Part shown: in pieces, positions 24,053-33,415 of the stretch
Layout of the letters: each line of letters opens with the position of its first letter
How positions within the stretch are numbered: the stretch's first letter is position 1
Source of the DNA: Acidobacteriota bacterium
GTDB lineage: Bacteria > Actinomycetota > AC-67
Length of the DNA: 37,788 nucleotides
Assembly (NCBI GenBank): GCA_016208485.1
Contig: JACQXY010000018.1
Span: 1 to 37,788, forward strand
Direction: 5' to 3'
Notes under the pieces: model-generated
The model's input: the letters and a program-made list of their open reading frames with translations, nothing else
Told to the model about the DNA's origin: nothing
Database searches by the model: none
Made by a program: the position numbers and the translations under genes

Positions 24053-24166
24053 TTCCCTCCGGTCACGGTCCCGCTCTGTCGAGCTTGAGGGCTGTGTGCA
24101 GGGCCGGGAAGGAAAGAGAGGAGTCCGCGGCGAATTCTGTCTCGACCGAATCTCGAAGGGAGAGCC

Positions 24167-25144
24167 ATGCGCCGGACCATCTTCGCCTCGACCGCTCTGA
24201 CCTTGCTGCTCATGCCGAGCGCCGGAGGCGCGAACCCGGTCACCCAGGACCCGTGCCCTGGCATCGTGACCGATCCGGTGGTCTGGAAGCAGCTCGGGGG
24301 CGACGTCCTGGAGAACCTCCTGTTCGACTCGGACTCGCTCTGGGTGTCCGACGGCACCGCGCGCGCCGTGCGCCGGTTCGGCCCCTCGGGGGCCGAGGGC
24401 ACGGGCTTGACCGGCGTTGACTCGCCCGGCGGCCTCGCCACCGGACCGGACGGCCTGATCTATGCGGGGATCGGCAACTCGCTCGCCAACTCGCTGACGC
24501 GCAGCGGGCTGGGGAAGGTCGTGCGGTTCAGTCCTTCCAACCCGAACGGGAGCGTCGAGACCTACTCGTCGGGGTTCAACATGCCGAACGGGCTCACGTT
24601 CGGGCCGGGCGGCGAGATCTTCATCTCGAACGATCTCGACTACGGGCTGATCAGGATCACGCCCGCGACGGCGCCCGCGCCGTGGGCCGAACTCTCCCAC
24701 GTTTGGGGGACGAACGGGCTCGTCGTCGATCCCGCGGGCGTGAACCTATACGCTGCCGTCACGTTCGACCAGCGCTCACCGATCGTGCGCGTGCCGCTCG
24801 ATGGTTCGGGGGCGCACGCGATCGCCGCGCAGCTCTCCGTAGGCGCGGCGTCGCTCGAGCCCGCCGTCTACACCGACGGCGACCCCTCGAAGCCGCTCCT
24901 TGTCAAAGGCCTCGACGACATGACGCGCGACGCCGCCGGCACGCTGTACGTGGTCGGCAACGGGAGCGGCGAGCTGCTGCGAGTGGATCCGGCTACGGGC
25001 GGGTCGTGCCTGATCGCCTCCGGGTTCCAGAACCCCTCCAGCGTTCGGATCGCGCCGCCGGCGTTCGCGCTCGCCGGCCCCGCGCTCACGTTCTTCGTGA
25101 CGGAGTTCTCCGGCGCGATCCAGGTGGTCGGCTACACGCCCTAG
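24167..25144 (+). CDS. secreted SMP-30/gluconolactonase-like beta-propeller
   Basis: 325 aa. Signal peptide 1-22 ending at a GGA-N or similar site. Repeated propeller blades are visible: SLWVSDGTARAVRRF, GLATGPDGLIYAGI, GLTFGPGGEIFISND, GLVVDPAGVNLYAAV, MTRDAAGTLYVVGNGSGELLRVDP. Two cysteines (30 and one in GGSCLIASG) may pair. The fold suits lactonase or binding roles; metal ligands cannot be assigned confidently. Ribosome site AGGGAGAGCC before the ATG. Parts of this gene recur at 27963-28079 as a deleted copy. Confidence 0.75.
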   Translation: MRRTIFASTALTLLLMPSAGGANPVTQDPCPGIVTDPVVWKQLGGDVLENLLFDSDSLWVSDGTARAVRRFGPSGAEGTGLTGVDSPGGLATGPDGLIYAGIGNSLANSLTRSGLGKVVRFSPSNPNGSVETYSSGFNMPNGLTFGPGGEIFISNDLDYGLIRITPATAPAPWAELSHVWGTNGLVVDPAGVNLYAAVTFDQRSPIVRVPLDGSGAHAIAAQLSVGAASLEPAVYTDGDPSKPLLVKGLDDMTRDAAGTLYVVGNGSGELLRVDPATGGSCLIASGFQNPSSVRIAPPAFALAGPALTFFVTEFSGAIQVVGYTP

Positions 25145-25266
25145 AGCGTCTGCCCTACTTCGACGCGCCGGCCAGGGGTCGAGGTCCCATCTCTAATCGG
25201 ACGAATACGTATAAACCTGCTGATCCTATAGCGCGTATGCGTTATCGAGTCGTGCCCTGAAAGACC

Positions 25267-25278
25267 CTTTCGCGAAAG
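25267..25278. promoter_or_regulatory. 12-bp perfect palindrome upstream of cassette A1
   Basis: CTTTCGCGAAAG without spacer, in the 276-nt AT-richer gap between the propeller gene and the small secreted protein. It is directly followed by GATACTAA, a possible -10 region. The rest of the gap shows no gene. Confidence 0.35.
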
Positions 25279-25370
25279 ATACTAAGGCGTAGCATCTACC
25301 GGCAAAGAGGAAGAGCCGCTGGTCCGAGGCGATTGAGCTGGGAGCAGAGGCGAGCGGCGAGAGAAAGGAG

Positions 25371-25492
25371 GCGCGCGGCAAGAGGTCGTTCGTCCGTCTT
25401 TTCAGCCGAAGGGAGAGGTCATGGTCAAGAAGATCGCTGCTCTGCTCGTGCTCCTGCTTGCGCTCGGCATGGTTCCCCTGCTCGCGCAGGCT
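25371..25492 (+). repeat. leader A, copy 1 (122 bp, identical to 30190-30311)
   Basis: 50 bp of untranslated leader including GGGAGAGGTC before the ATG, plus 24 codons of signal peptide. It is identical base for base to the second copy, third codon positions included. Identity stops at the first residue of the mature protein. Confidence 0.95.
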
Positions 25493-25708
25493 GACCCGGA
25501 TGACGTGGTCTGCGCCCTCACCCCCGCCGGCAAGGCGTGTGTGGACCCCGACGAGGCCGCGGTCGCGGTCGACGGCGCGAAGACCAACCCGAACCCGCTC
25601 GACGGCTACGTCGTCGTGTACGGCGTGGATGGCAAGATCTGCCGCTCGGACAACGGGGGGTGGGACGACGACCCGAAGGACCCCGGCGAGACCTGCCAGA
25701 AGATCTAA
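25421..25708 (+). CDS. small secreted four-cysteine acidic protein A1
   Basis: 95 aa; I do not recognise a family. Signal peptide 1-24 (MVKKIAALLVLLLALGMVPL, cleavage after AQA). The 71-residue mature part is acidic and has four cysteines (31, 40, 74, 92), likely two disulfides. Its core PLDGYVVVYGVDGKIC and CVDPDE are shared with the paralogue A2; the ends vary. Repeated Asp (DPDD, WDDDP) could bind Ca2+ (speculation). Followed by a strong hairpin terminator, so it is monocistronic. Confidence 0.75.
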   Translation: MVKKIAALLVLLLALGMVPLLAQADPDDVVCALTPAGKACVDPDEAAVAVDGAKTNPNPLDGYVVVYGVDGKICRSDNGGWDDDPKDPGETCQKI

Positions 25709-25721
25709 CCCGACCGTTCTT

Positions 25722-25757
25722 GCGAAGGGGACCGGCGCCTGCCGGTCCCCTCTTCGC
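25722..25757 (+). terminator. hairpin terminator T1 after A1
   Basis: GCGAA GGGGACCGGC, loop GCCT, GCCGGTCCCC TC TTCGC: a 15-bp stem with a 2-nt bulge. It is homologous to T2 at 30545-30577. There is no long T-tract. Confidence 0.75.
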
Positions 25758-25763
25758 GTGGGC

Positions 25764-25781
25764 CACACGTACCGCGTGACG
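25764..25781. repeat. 18-bp match to the ABC permease 3' end
   Basis: CACACGTACCGCGTGACG occurs here, 6 nt after terminator T1, and again at 31066-31083, where it encodes the last residues of the ABC permease on the minus strand. It is an imperfect palindrome. Probably a remnant of duplicated permease sequence. Confidence 0.6.
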
Positions 25782-25807
25782 CAAGCCGCGCAGGCGCTTG
25801 GGGCGCC

Positions 25808-25822
25808 TTGTGCGATGCACAA
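25808..25822. promoter_or_regulatory. operator candidate in leader B1
   Basis: TTGTGC-GAT-GCACAA, perfect 6+6 palindrome, 22 nt upstream of TTGACG. In copy B2 the corresponding site is TTGTG-CGATT-CACAA, still a perfect 5+5 palindrome. Confidence 0.5.
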
Positions 25823-25976
25823 CCAAATTCTCCCTCCTGACGATTGACGCTCGCCGCGCCCAGGGCGGAAACTTCGTCGCTCCCGGACCCAACGGGGGTC
25901 CAGGAAGAACCAACGGAGAACCAACGGGGGTTCCAGAAGAACCAACGGGGGTTCCAGGAAGAGGGGGGGAAAGGGC

Positions 25977-27785
<1,809 letters not shown>

Positions 27786-27800
27786 CGAAGACGGCCACCG

Positions 27801-27834
27801 GATCCGGGCAGGGGCCTCGGCCCCTGCCCGGATC
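27801..27834 (+). terminator. strong hairpin after the protease
   Basis: GATCCGGGCAGGGGCC (27801-27816) pairs perfectly with GGCCCCTGCCCGGATC (27819-27834) around a 2-nt loop. 16-bp stem, 15 nt after the stop codon. Confidence 0.8.
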
Positions 27835-27962
27835 ACGGCTCGGCGAGCATCACGGCGAACCCGGCGATCGTCCGCAGCGGAGCCGCACGCGGCGGGCGCA
27901 GCGATCCTCGGCGTTCCGGCGCTCGGAGATGTCGTCGACCAGCCCTGCGAAGCGCGCCGGCC

Positions 27963-28079
27963 GCTACGCGGCGGTGACCTTCGACCAGCGCTCGCCGGGC
28001 GCCGGAATCCTGTTCGCGGTCGGCAACGGGAGCGGCGAGCTGCTGCGAGTGGATCCGGGTGGCCGGCTACACCCCCTGA
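27963..28079 (+). pseudogene. internally deleted copy of the SMP-30-like gene
   Basis: Three separated pieces of the 24167-25144 gene are joined here. YAAVTFDQRSP corresponds to parental ~24747-24781. A 41-bp block identical to 24952-24992 (VGNGSGELLRVDP) lies at 28018-28058. A GYTP-stop end matches the parental last codons. The pieces lie in the original order with the intervening blades deleted and the last piece out of frame. The rest of the gap 27835-28218 shows no other gene. Confidence 0.8.
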
Positions 28080-28218
28080 CCTCCGCTGGACCCGCCGCCG
28101 ACCGGGGAACCGCTACCATTGCTCCGGGGGCGGATCGCGAGGGGGTCTGGACACGGGAGCGAGGAGGCCCGACCCAGCCGGGGAGTCGGCGCCCTCGGGC
28201 GCGACGATCCTTGCCGCC

Positions 28219-29403
28219 GTGGCCGCGCGCGTCGACCGGGACGACGCCGCCGAGCGGATAACCTCCGCCATCCGCGCGCAGATCGAGCCCTACCGCCGCC
28301 TGCCCGAGGACGTGGTGCGTGGGGAGGTGCGGCTCAACGTTCGCACGAACGTGGATCTGGTCCTCGCGATGCTCGAGGGCCGGGAGATCGGGACCGAGGA
28401 CCTCGAGCCGTTCCGGGCGGCCGCCAGGGAACGAGCGGATGAGGGGGTGCCGCTCGACGACGTCCTGCACGCCTACCGGCTCGGCGCCCAGGTCGGGTGG
28501 GAGATCCTCGCCGGGGCCGCGACGCCGGAGGAGGCGCGCGTCATGCTCCAGAGCGCGAGCCTGGTCCTGGACTGGGCGGAGCGCGTGTCGGCGGATGTCG
28601 CGCGGACCTACCTCGCCGAGCGGCGGGACGTCCTTTCGGAGTGGGAGACCCAAGCGCGCCGCCTCCTCGGTGCCCTCGCCGCCGGAGGGTCCATCGACGC
28701 CGGGGAGATCCGGGCGGCCGGAGTCGTGGGGTTCACGCCGGCGGACCTCTACCGGCCTTTCGCGGTGGGAGCGCCCGGAGGGGCCGCGATCCACCGGAGG
28801 ATCGCCGAGGAGCTTCGCGCGCGGGGAATGCTGGCCGTCCCCGAGGCAGACCGGACGGTGGGTGTCGCGGCTGCCGGCTTCGCCGGGTCGTGGCCGGGCG
28901 ACTGCGGCGGGCAGATCGTCGTCATCGGAGACCCAACCGCCCCGGCGGGGCTCGGGGAGGCCCTCGAGGAGGTGCGCCGGACCTGCGACCTCGCTCGTCG
29001 CCTGGGGCGGCTGGGCGAGGTGACGCCCCGGATGTTCATCCCCGAGCTGCTCCTTGCGGGCTCTCCCCGGCTTTCCCGCATGGCCGGCCGGGTGCTCGAT
29101 CCGCTCACGCACAACCGGCGGGGCTACGCCGATCTCCTGCAGACCCTCCAGGCCTTCATCGCCTGCGGCTTGGACCGGCGACTGGCCGCCGCCCGGCTCC
29201 ACGTCCATCCGAACACCCTCGGCTACAGGCTCCGCCGCGCGGAGCAGATCACCGGGCTCCGCCTCGACTCGGCGGAGGATCTGTGCGTCCTCACGCTTGC
29301 CTTGAAGACGAGGCAGCTCGGGGCCGAGGAAGGCTCGTCCGGCGCGCAGGGGCCTGGGGCGCCTTGTGCGATTCACAACCAAATTCTCCCTTCTGACGAT
29401 TGA
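28219..29403 (+). CDS. PucR/CdaR-type transcriptional regulator
   Basis: 394 aa from GTG 28219; coding-like sequence extends about 25 codons upstream without a good start, so the true start may be earlier. The N-terminal helical sensor region (EDVVRGEVRLNVRTNVDLVLAMLEGREI, then GVPLDDVLHAYRLG) is like the RsbT-co-antagonist-like part of PucR proteins. The C-terminal HTH_30 (AAARLHVHPNTLGYRLRRAEQITGLRL) is diagnostic. The last 15 residues and the stop codon come from the leader B2 repeat, so its original end was replaced. It is the only regulator among the secreted cassettes and could control them (inference). Confidence 0.85.
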   Translation: MAARVDRDDAAERITSAIRAQIEPYRRLPEDVVRGEVRLNVRTNVDLVLAMLEGREIGTEDLEPFRAAARERADEGVPLDDVLHAYRLGAQVGWEILAGAATPEEARVMLQSASLVLDWAERVSADVARTYLAERRDVLSEWETQARRLLGALAAGGSIDAGEIRAAGVVGFTPADLYRPFAVGAPGGAAIHRRIAEELRARGMLAVPEADRTVGVAAAGFAGSWPGDCGGQIVVIGDPTAPAGLGEALEEVRRTCDLARRLGRLGEVTPRMFIPELLLAGSPRLSRMAGRVLDPLTHNRRGYADLLQTLQAFIACGLDRRLAAARLHVHPNTLGYRLRRAEQITGLRLDSAEDLCVLTLALKTRQLGAEEGSSGAQGPGAPCAIHNQILPSDD

Positions 29404-29559
29404 CGCTCGCCGCCCGCGGGCCGAAACTTCGTAGCTTCCGGACCCAGTGGGGGTTCCAGGAAGAAAGGGGGAAAGGGCATGCGGCGCATGCGAAAGAGTC
29501 TCGCGGTCCTCGCGGTATCCGGCGCGCTCGTGGCTGGGCTGGCGGGGACATCCGAGGCT
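29344..29559 (+). repeat. leader B, copy 2
   Basis: Homologous to 25788-26057: same GCGCCTTGTGCGATTCACAA block, TTCTGACGATTGACGCTC block, CCGAAACTTCGTAGC block, one GGGGGTTCCAGGAAG unit, ribosome site GGGGGAAAGGGC and near-identical signal-peptide codons. It differs from copy 1 by scattered substitutions and by loss of the direct repeats. Its first 60 nt double as the 3' end of the PucR gene. Confidence 0.8.
29364..29378. promoter_or_regulatory. operator candidate in leader B2
   Basis: TTGTG-CGATT-CACAA, same position relative to the gene as the B1 palindrome but with one arm base changed on the right side. Confidence 0.45.
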
Positions 29560-29922
29560 CACATCAGCCTTGTCGGCTTCAGCATCTGGCCGTCCTGCGT
29601 GGCCCCGGGCGAGGTGGTCAACTACCGAGTGGACATCAACCAGAGCCACTGGTACCACGTCCACACGCTGTACGTGTACGTCGAGGTCGCGCAGGCTCAG
29701 ACGGGCCTGGTCATCTACCGGTCCCCGGACTACGGTCCGTATTCCATCCCTGTTGGGAACTGGACGACGGGGGACAAGCAGTCGGACCCACTCCCGCTGT
29801 GGACGCCGTCCGGCGACTACAACATCGTGCTGCACCTCGGCTCGTCTCGGGGCGGCAGTGAATGGGCGACCGCCGCAAGGGGGATCAGAGTGCGGCCCAC
29901 CATGCTGCTCTGCGCCGTGTAG
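29479..29922 (+). CDS. secreted beta-rich protein of unknown function (cassette B2)
   Basis: 147 aa; family not recognised. Signal peptide 1-27 is almost the same as that of the subtilisin ([20 protein letters not shown], cleavage after SEA). The 120-residue mature domain is rich in aromatic, beta-prone segments (VVNYRVDINQSHWYHVHTLYVYVEVAQ, then GDYNIVLHLGSSRGG), resembling an immunoglobulin-like sandwich. It has two cysteines (40 and near the C-terminus), probably paired. The mature part is unrelated to the protease, so only the leader and signal peptide are shared. Confidence 0.7.
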   Translation: MRRMRKSLAVLAVSGALVAGLAGTSEAHISLVGFSIWPSCVAPGEVVNYRVDINQSHWYHVHTLYVYVEVAQAQTGLVIYRSPDYGPYSIPVGNWTTGDKQSDPLPLWTPSGDYNIVLHLGSSRGGSEWATAARGIRVRPTMLLCAV

Positions 29923-29939
29923 GAGGAGTTGGCTGGGGA

Positions 29940-29965
29940 CGGGCGGTCGCGCGCGCGGCCGCCCG
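29940..29965 (+). terminator. hairpin after cassette B2
   Basis: CGGGCGG (29940-29946) pairs with CCGCCCG (29959-29965), 17 nt after the stop codon. The following 220 nt to leader A2 hold no gene I can support. Confidence 0.5.
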
Positions 29966-30189
29966 CTTCATGTCTCGGGGCAAGTCGGCAGGACCGGAGG
30001 AAAAGGACGAGGTTGGGGGATGTTCGAGGAGGAGAAGACGAGTTGGAGCCCGAATACGTGCTGGACCTCTTCATGGGGTTCGGACCCGAGGGAGATCGGG
30101 CCGGGAATCGAGGTCGATATAGTCCATCGGTCCTAAGGGGCCGGATGGTGCATCGGGGAGAGCGGTGGGAGGAAGGGGGACGAGAAGTA

Positions 30190-30311
30190 GCGCGCGGCAA
30201 GAGGTCGTTCGTCCGTCTTTTCAGCCGAAGGGAGAGGTCATGGTCAAGAAGATCGCTGCTCTGCTCGTGCTCCTGCTTGCGCTCGGCATGGTTCCCCTGC
30301 TCGCGCAGGCT
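30190..30311 (+). repeat. leader A, copy 2 (122 bp, identical to 25371-25492)
   Basis: Same untranslated leader, ribosome site and 24 signal-peptide codons with no difference. Upstream of 30190 and downstream of 30311 the copies differ. Confidence 0.95.
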
Positions 30312-30530
30312 CACCCGGAGGACGAGCAGTGCACCGGCAGCACCCCGGCCGGGTGGGCGTGTGTGGACCCCGACGAGGGCGAGGTTGAGGTCGACGGCGC
30401 CGCGACCAACCCGGACCCGCTCGACGGCTATGTCGTCGTGTACGGCATCGATGGGAAGATCTGCTACTCGAGCAGCGGGGGGCCGGACGACTACCCGCCG
30501 AGTCCCGACGAGGAGTGCCAGGCGCTCTAG
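30240..30530 (+). CDS. small secreted four-cysteine acidic protein A2
   Basis: 96 aa, paralogue of A1. The signal peptide is identical in protein and DNA. The mature part keeps Cys31, Cys41, Cys75 and Cys93, CVDPDE and PLDGYVVVYGIDGKIC, but the first 12 and last 20 residues are mostly replaced (PSPDEECQAL versus DPGETCQKI). The mature domain thus evolved quickly, or the leader was recently homogenised. Ends in terminator T2. Confidence 0.75.
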   Translation: MVKKIAALLVLLLALGMVPLLAQAHPEDEQCTGSTPAGWACVDPDEGEVEVDGAATNPDPLDGYVVVYGIDGKICYSSSGGPDDYPPSPDEECQAL

Positions 30531-30544
30531 CCCGACTGTTCTTG

Positions 30545-30577
30545 CGGAGGGGACCGGCGTCTGCCGGTCTCCTTTCG
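30545..30577 (+). terminator. hairpin terminator T2 after A2
   Basis: GGAGGGGACCGGC, loop GTCT, GCCGGTCTCCTTT; homologous to T1 with several substitutions that mostly keep pairing by G-U. It abuts the end of the vapC remnant. Confidence 0.65.
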
Positions 30578-30579
30578 CG

Positions 30580-30850
30580 TCAGGTGAAGACCGACAGCGC
30601 GGTGCATGACGCGAGCAGGTCGAAGTCCCGGTCCCGGTGCAGGAGCGGTGCGCCGGCGCGGACGCATGGCGCCGCGATAAGGCAATCGAGCGTCTTGCGG
30701 ATGGTGACCCCGGCTCGCCGTGCCTGCCGGTAGAGGCTCGCGGCCAGGGCGAAGTCGTCGAGAGTCTCCAGCCGCAGCACGGGGAACAGGCGGATGTAGC
30801 TATCGACTCGGCGGACCTCGTCACGTGCGCCCTGCGCGGCTGCGGTCGAG
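30580..30850 (-). pseudogene. vapC toxin remnant, N-terminal half deleted
   Basis: The PIN C-terminal half is intact in one frame: QGARDEVRRVDSYIRLFPVL, then TIRKTLDCLIAAPCVRAG and LLHRDRDFDLLA, with the conserved Asp pair. The first half, which carries the initial catalytic Asp (family MILVDSS) and normally a Glu near residue 40, is missing. The QGARDE segment, which normally lies near residue 50, already overlaps the end of vapB in another frame. A deletion therefore joined vapB to mid-vapC. An ATG at 30780 exists but could not give an active nuclease. Confidence 0.75.
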
Positions 30851-31018
30851 GTCGCCCTCCCAGCGCACCTTGCCCTTCAGGGACACGATCCCCGCCCGCC
30901 GGTGCCGCGCGACCAGTTCGCGCAACGCGAGGTCAACCGTCTCACGCTTCGTCTTCGCGCCCGTGAGCCGCTGCGCCTCACGCATCACGTCGTCGTCGAT
31001 CTCGATGTTGGTTCGCAT
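30821..31018 (-). CDS. VapB antitoxin without a functional toxin partner
   Basis: 65 aa. MRTNIEIDDDVMREAQRLTG and KTKRETVDLALRELVARHRR form the VapB ribbon-helix-helix; KVRWEGDLDRSR is the toxin-contact tail, of which the last residues were probably changed by the vapC deletion. TATCCT lies 7 nt before the ATG, and a perfect palindrome covers it. The antitoxin may persist as an orphan repressor or as protection against a VapC elsewhere. Confidence 0.8.
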   Translation of the reverse strand: MRTNIEIDDDVMREAQRLTGAKTKRETVDLALRELVARHRRAGIVSLKGKVRWEGDLDRSRAGRT

Positions 31019-31021
31019 ACA

Positions 31022-31040
31022 CCCAAGGATACACCTTGGG
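31022..31040. promoter_or_regulatory. vapB operator palindrome
   Basis: CCCAAGG-ATACA-CCTTGGG, a perfect 7+7 inverted repeat overlapping the TATCCT -10 of vapB (minus strand, 31031-31026). Confidence 0.65.
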
Positions 31041-31064
31041 AGGGCGGTACGTACACATCCCTCG

Positions 31065-31853
31065 TCACACGTACCGCGTGACGTAGCCGCGCCGCCGCAG
31101 CGTGGCGAACATCGCGCGCGCGAACATCGCGGCCGCGACCAGGTAGGCGAGATCGAGCGCGAGCGCCATGCCGAGGCGGTCCCAGGGCACCGGGCCGCCG
31201 GCGATCACCTCGCGCATCGCCTCGAAGACCCGCGCGAGCGGCAGTCCCTGCGCCACGGCTTGAGCCCACCCGGGCAGGACCGTCACCGGGTAGTACACGG
31301 CCGACAACGGCATCAGCATCCCGCCGATCCCCCAGGCGAGCACGTTCGCGCGGTGGCCGAATCGCACAATGAGCCCGAGCACCGCGAGCGACATGGCGAC
31401 CCCGAAAATCATGATCACCGCGAGGCACGGCACGAGCGCCGGGCCGAGCGAGAAGATCCCGAACCGAAACAGGGTCCAGGCCACCACCGCCATCGCCGTC
31501 CATCCGACGGCGAGTTGGGCGATGGTCCACAGGATCGCGCCGGCGATGTACTCGCCCGGACGGATCGGCGAGGCGAGCAGGCTGATCAGGTTGCGCGACC
31601 AGACCTCGTGGAGGAACGCCGTCGAGATGCCCATCTGCGTGCGCCAGAGCAGCGCCCACAGCAGCGCGCCGCCGAGCAGGAGCCCGACGGGGACCGGCAG
31701 GTCGATCTGGCGGCGCTGGAGGAAGGTGGCGAGAAGCCCCCACAGGAGCAGGTCGAGGAAGGCCCAGTAGAGGATGTCGAAGACCTCGTCGGGCGAGTGC
31801 CGGATCACGTACCAGTGCCGCCGGAAGACGGCTCGAATCCTTCTCGCGTTCAT
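31065..31853 (-). CDS. ABC-2 type exporter permease
   Basis: 262 aa from ATG 31853, which overlaps the ATPase stop (ATGA). Six membrane segments are expected from hydrophobic stretches such as ILYWAFLDLLLWGLLATF, LLLGGALLWALLW and LVPCLAVIMIFGVAMSLAVLGLIV. SAVYYPVTVLPGWAQAVAQGLPLARVFEAMREV is the typical ABC-2 membrane C-terminal half. Exports a lipid, polysaccharide or drug; substrate unknown. Its last codons contain the 18-bp sequence also found at 25764. Confidence 0.85.
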   Translation of the reverse strand: MNARRIRAVFRRHWYVIRHSPDEVFDILYWAFLDLLLWGLLATFLQRRQIDLPVPVGLLLGGALLWALLWRTQMGISTAFLHEVWSRNLISLLASPIRPGEYIAGAILWTIAQLAVGWTAMAVVAWTLFRFGIFSLGPALVPCLAVIMIFGVAMSLAVLGLIVRFGHRANVLAWGIGGMLMPLSAVYYPVTVLPGWAQAVAQGLPLARVFEAMREVIAGGPVPWDRLGMALALDLAYLVAAAMFARAMFATLRRRGYVTRYV

Positions 31854-32572
31854 GCGCGCGCCTCCGCCGCGATCGTCAGGAACGTCTCCTCGAGGTCCGA
31901 GGCGCCGTAGCGCTCGGTCAGGCCGCTCGGCGATCCGTCGGCGACGACCCGCCCCCGGGCGATGAACACCACGCGCCGGCACAGCCGCTCGATGTCGGCC
32001 ATGTTGTGGGACGTGACGAGGATCGTGAAGGGCTCGGCGGCGTGCTCGGCGGCGAGGATCCTCCGGACTCGTCCGGCCATCTCCGGGTCGAGGGAAGCCG
32101 TCGGCTCATCGAGGACGAGCAGGCGGGGCCGGTTGAGGAGGGACCGGGCGAGGATCACGAGCGTCTGCTGCCCGCTCGACAGGTCGGAGGGCATCCGGCC
32201 GGCGAGCGACTCGATCTCGAACATGCCGATCAGCTCGTCGATGCGTCCGCGCCGCGCGCCGTACAGATCGGCGTAGACCCGCAGGATCTCACGGACGGTG
32301 AGCCGGTACGGCAGCCCGAGGTAGGTCGCGGCGAAGTTCGAGCGCTGGAGCGCCGCGACCCGGTCCCGTGGCAAGCGGCGGCCGAGCAGGCGCACCTCGC
32401 CGCCGTCCGGCGCGGTGATTCCCAGCAGCATCATGATCGTCGTGGTCTTGCCCGCGCCGTTCGGCCCGAGGAGGCCGACGACGTCGCCGTCCTCGACGGT
32501 GAGATCGACCCCGCGCACTGCGTGGACATCCCGAAACGACTTGGTCAGACCGGTGGCTTGGATAGCGTGCAT
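31850..32572 (-). CDS. ABC transporter ATP-binding protein
   Basis: 240 aa from ATG 32572 (AGGAG upstream). Walker A GPNGAGKTTT, Q-loop (RSNFAATYLGLPYRLTV), signature LSSGQQ, Walker B LLVLDEPTASLDP and H-loop VTSHNMAD are intact. It powers the adjacent permease, with which it is translationally coupled. An upstream in-frame extension to 32701 is encoded by simple repeats and is rejected as coding. Confidence 0.92.
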   Translation of the reverse strand: MHAIQATGLTKSFRDVHAVRGVDLTVEDGDVVGLLGPNGAGKTTTIMMLLGITAPDGGEVRLLGRRLPRDRVAALQRSNFAATYLGLPYRLTVREILRVYADLYGARRGRIDELIGMFEIESLAGRMPSDLSSGQQTLVILARSLLNRPRLLVLDEPTASLDPEMAGRVRRILAAEHAAEPFTILVTSHNMADIERLCRRVVFIARGRVVADGSPSGLTERYGASDLEETFLTIAAEARA

Positions 32573-32591
32573 GACGGCGACTCCTTCGGTC

Positions 32592-32631
32592 GGGGAATTG
32601 GCGGTTGGGGAACTGGCGGTCGGGGAACTGG
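32592..32631. repeat. 15-bp tandem repeat
   Basis: Two full units of GGGGAAYTGGCGGTY and most of a third, just upstream of the ABC ATPase gene. Confidence 0.7.
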
Positions 32632-32661
32632 GGCGACGACCCATCGCCCCCCGCTCAGGCG

Positions 32662-32696
32662 CCGGGGGCTCCGCTCGTGAAGCGGAGGGCCCCGGC
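32662..32696. other. long GC hairpin between divergent ABC and greA genes
   Basis: CTCCGCT-CGTGA-AGCGGAG extended by GGGG/CCCC across a 2-nt bulge. It lies between two divergent starts, so it is not an ordinary gene-end terminator; it could act in the 5' leader of either transcript. Confidence 0.4.
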
Positions 32697-32829
32697 CGCA
32701 AGGAGGGCCGGTCGTGCGCGGAAGGATCTAGCGCCGTCTCACGATCAAGCAGCGTATCAGGCTCGTCAATCGCTTTTCCTGGGTCATTGGGGCCGGCACC
32801 GCCGAGGGTGCGATGCGAGGGCGGAGAGG

Positions 32830-32835
32830 TACACT
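32830..32835 (+). promoter_or_regulatory. -10 element of greA
   Basis: TACACT 30 nt before ATG 32866; no good -35. A GGAGG ribosome site follows. Confidence 0.4.
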
Positions 32836-32865
32836 GGGACCCGATCGCCGGGTGGAGGTTCGAGC

Positions 32866-33366
32866 ATGACCATCGGTCCCGAGGAGACGCCGTCTCTCAC
32901 GCCGGCGGCGTTTGAGCGGCTCAAGGCGGAGCTGGAGGATCTGACGACGGCCGGGCGCGCGGCGATGGCCGAGCGGCTGCTCCGCGCGCGCGAGATGGGC
33001 GACATCCGCGAGAACGCGGAGTTCGACGAGACGAAGAACCAGCAAGGGATGCTCGAGGCGCGCATCCGGCAGCTTCAGTATCTGGTCAAGCACGCTCGAG
33101 TCGTGGACGCGCCCGTCGCCTCCGAGGAGGTGGTCCCCGGCATCCTCGTCACCCTTGCCGCGGTGGAGGATCCCGAGGCCGACCCGGAGGTCTACCTCAT
33201 CGCGTCCTCGAACGAGGAGCGCGCTCCGGGGGCGAGGACGGTCACGGTGCGGTCTCCCCTCGGACAGGCCCTGGTCGGGCGCCGTGTGGGGGAGCACGTG
33301 ACCTACGAGGCGCCGGGCGGCGCCTTCACCTACCAGATCGTCTCGCTCGGGTTCCCCGGCGCCTGA
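32866..33366 (+). CDS. greA: transcription elongation factor GreA
   Basis: 166 aa, close to the family norm of about 158-165. The N-terminal coiled coil carries the tip acidic motif MGDIRENAEFDETKNQQ, which enters the RNA polymerase secondary channel and stimulates cleavage of backtracked RNA. The C-terminal FKBP-like domain (VTVRSPLGQALVGRRVGEHV) is complete. Start ATG 32866 is preceded by GGAGG. Monocistronic, divergent from the ABC genes. Confidence 0.92.
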   Translation: MTIGPEETPSLTPAAFERLKAELEDLTTAGRAAMAERLLRAREMGDIRENAEFDETKNQQGMLEARIRQLQYLVKHARVVDAPVASEEVVPGILVTLAAVEDPEADPEVYLIASSNEERAPGARTVTVRSPLGQALVGRRVGEHVTYEAPGGAFTYQIVSLGFPGA

Positions 33367-33415
33367 CGGATTACGCCCGCCTCCCGGATTGCCCGCCCGC
33401 GGCAGGGGAGGGAGT

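Noticed and set aside
25764..25781. Phage or integrase attachment site
   Set aside because: No tRNA, integrase or recombinase gene lies near either copy of the 18-mer; a duplicated permease end explains it better.
30017..30137. 38-codon frame before leader A2
   Set aside because: No clear ribosome site, and the neighbouring frames are equally open; nothing supports translation.
31850..32701. N-terminal extension of the ABC ATPase
   Set aside because: The extra 43 residues are encoded by tandem repeats and a hairpin. ATG 32572 has a ribosome site and matches the family start.
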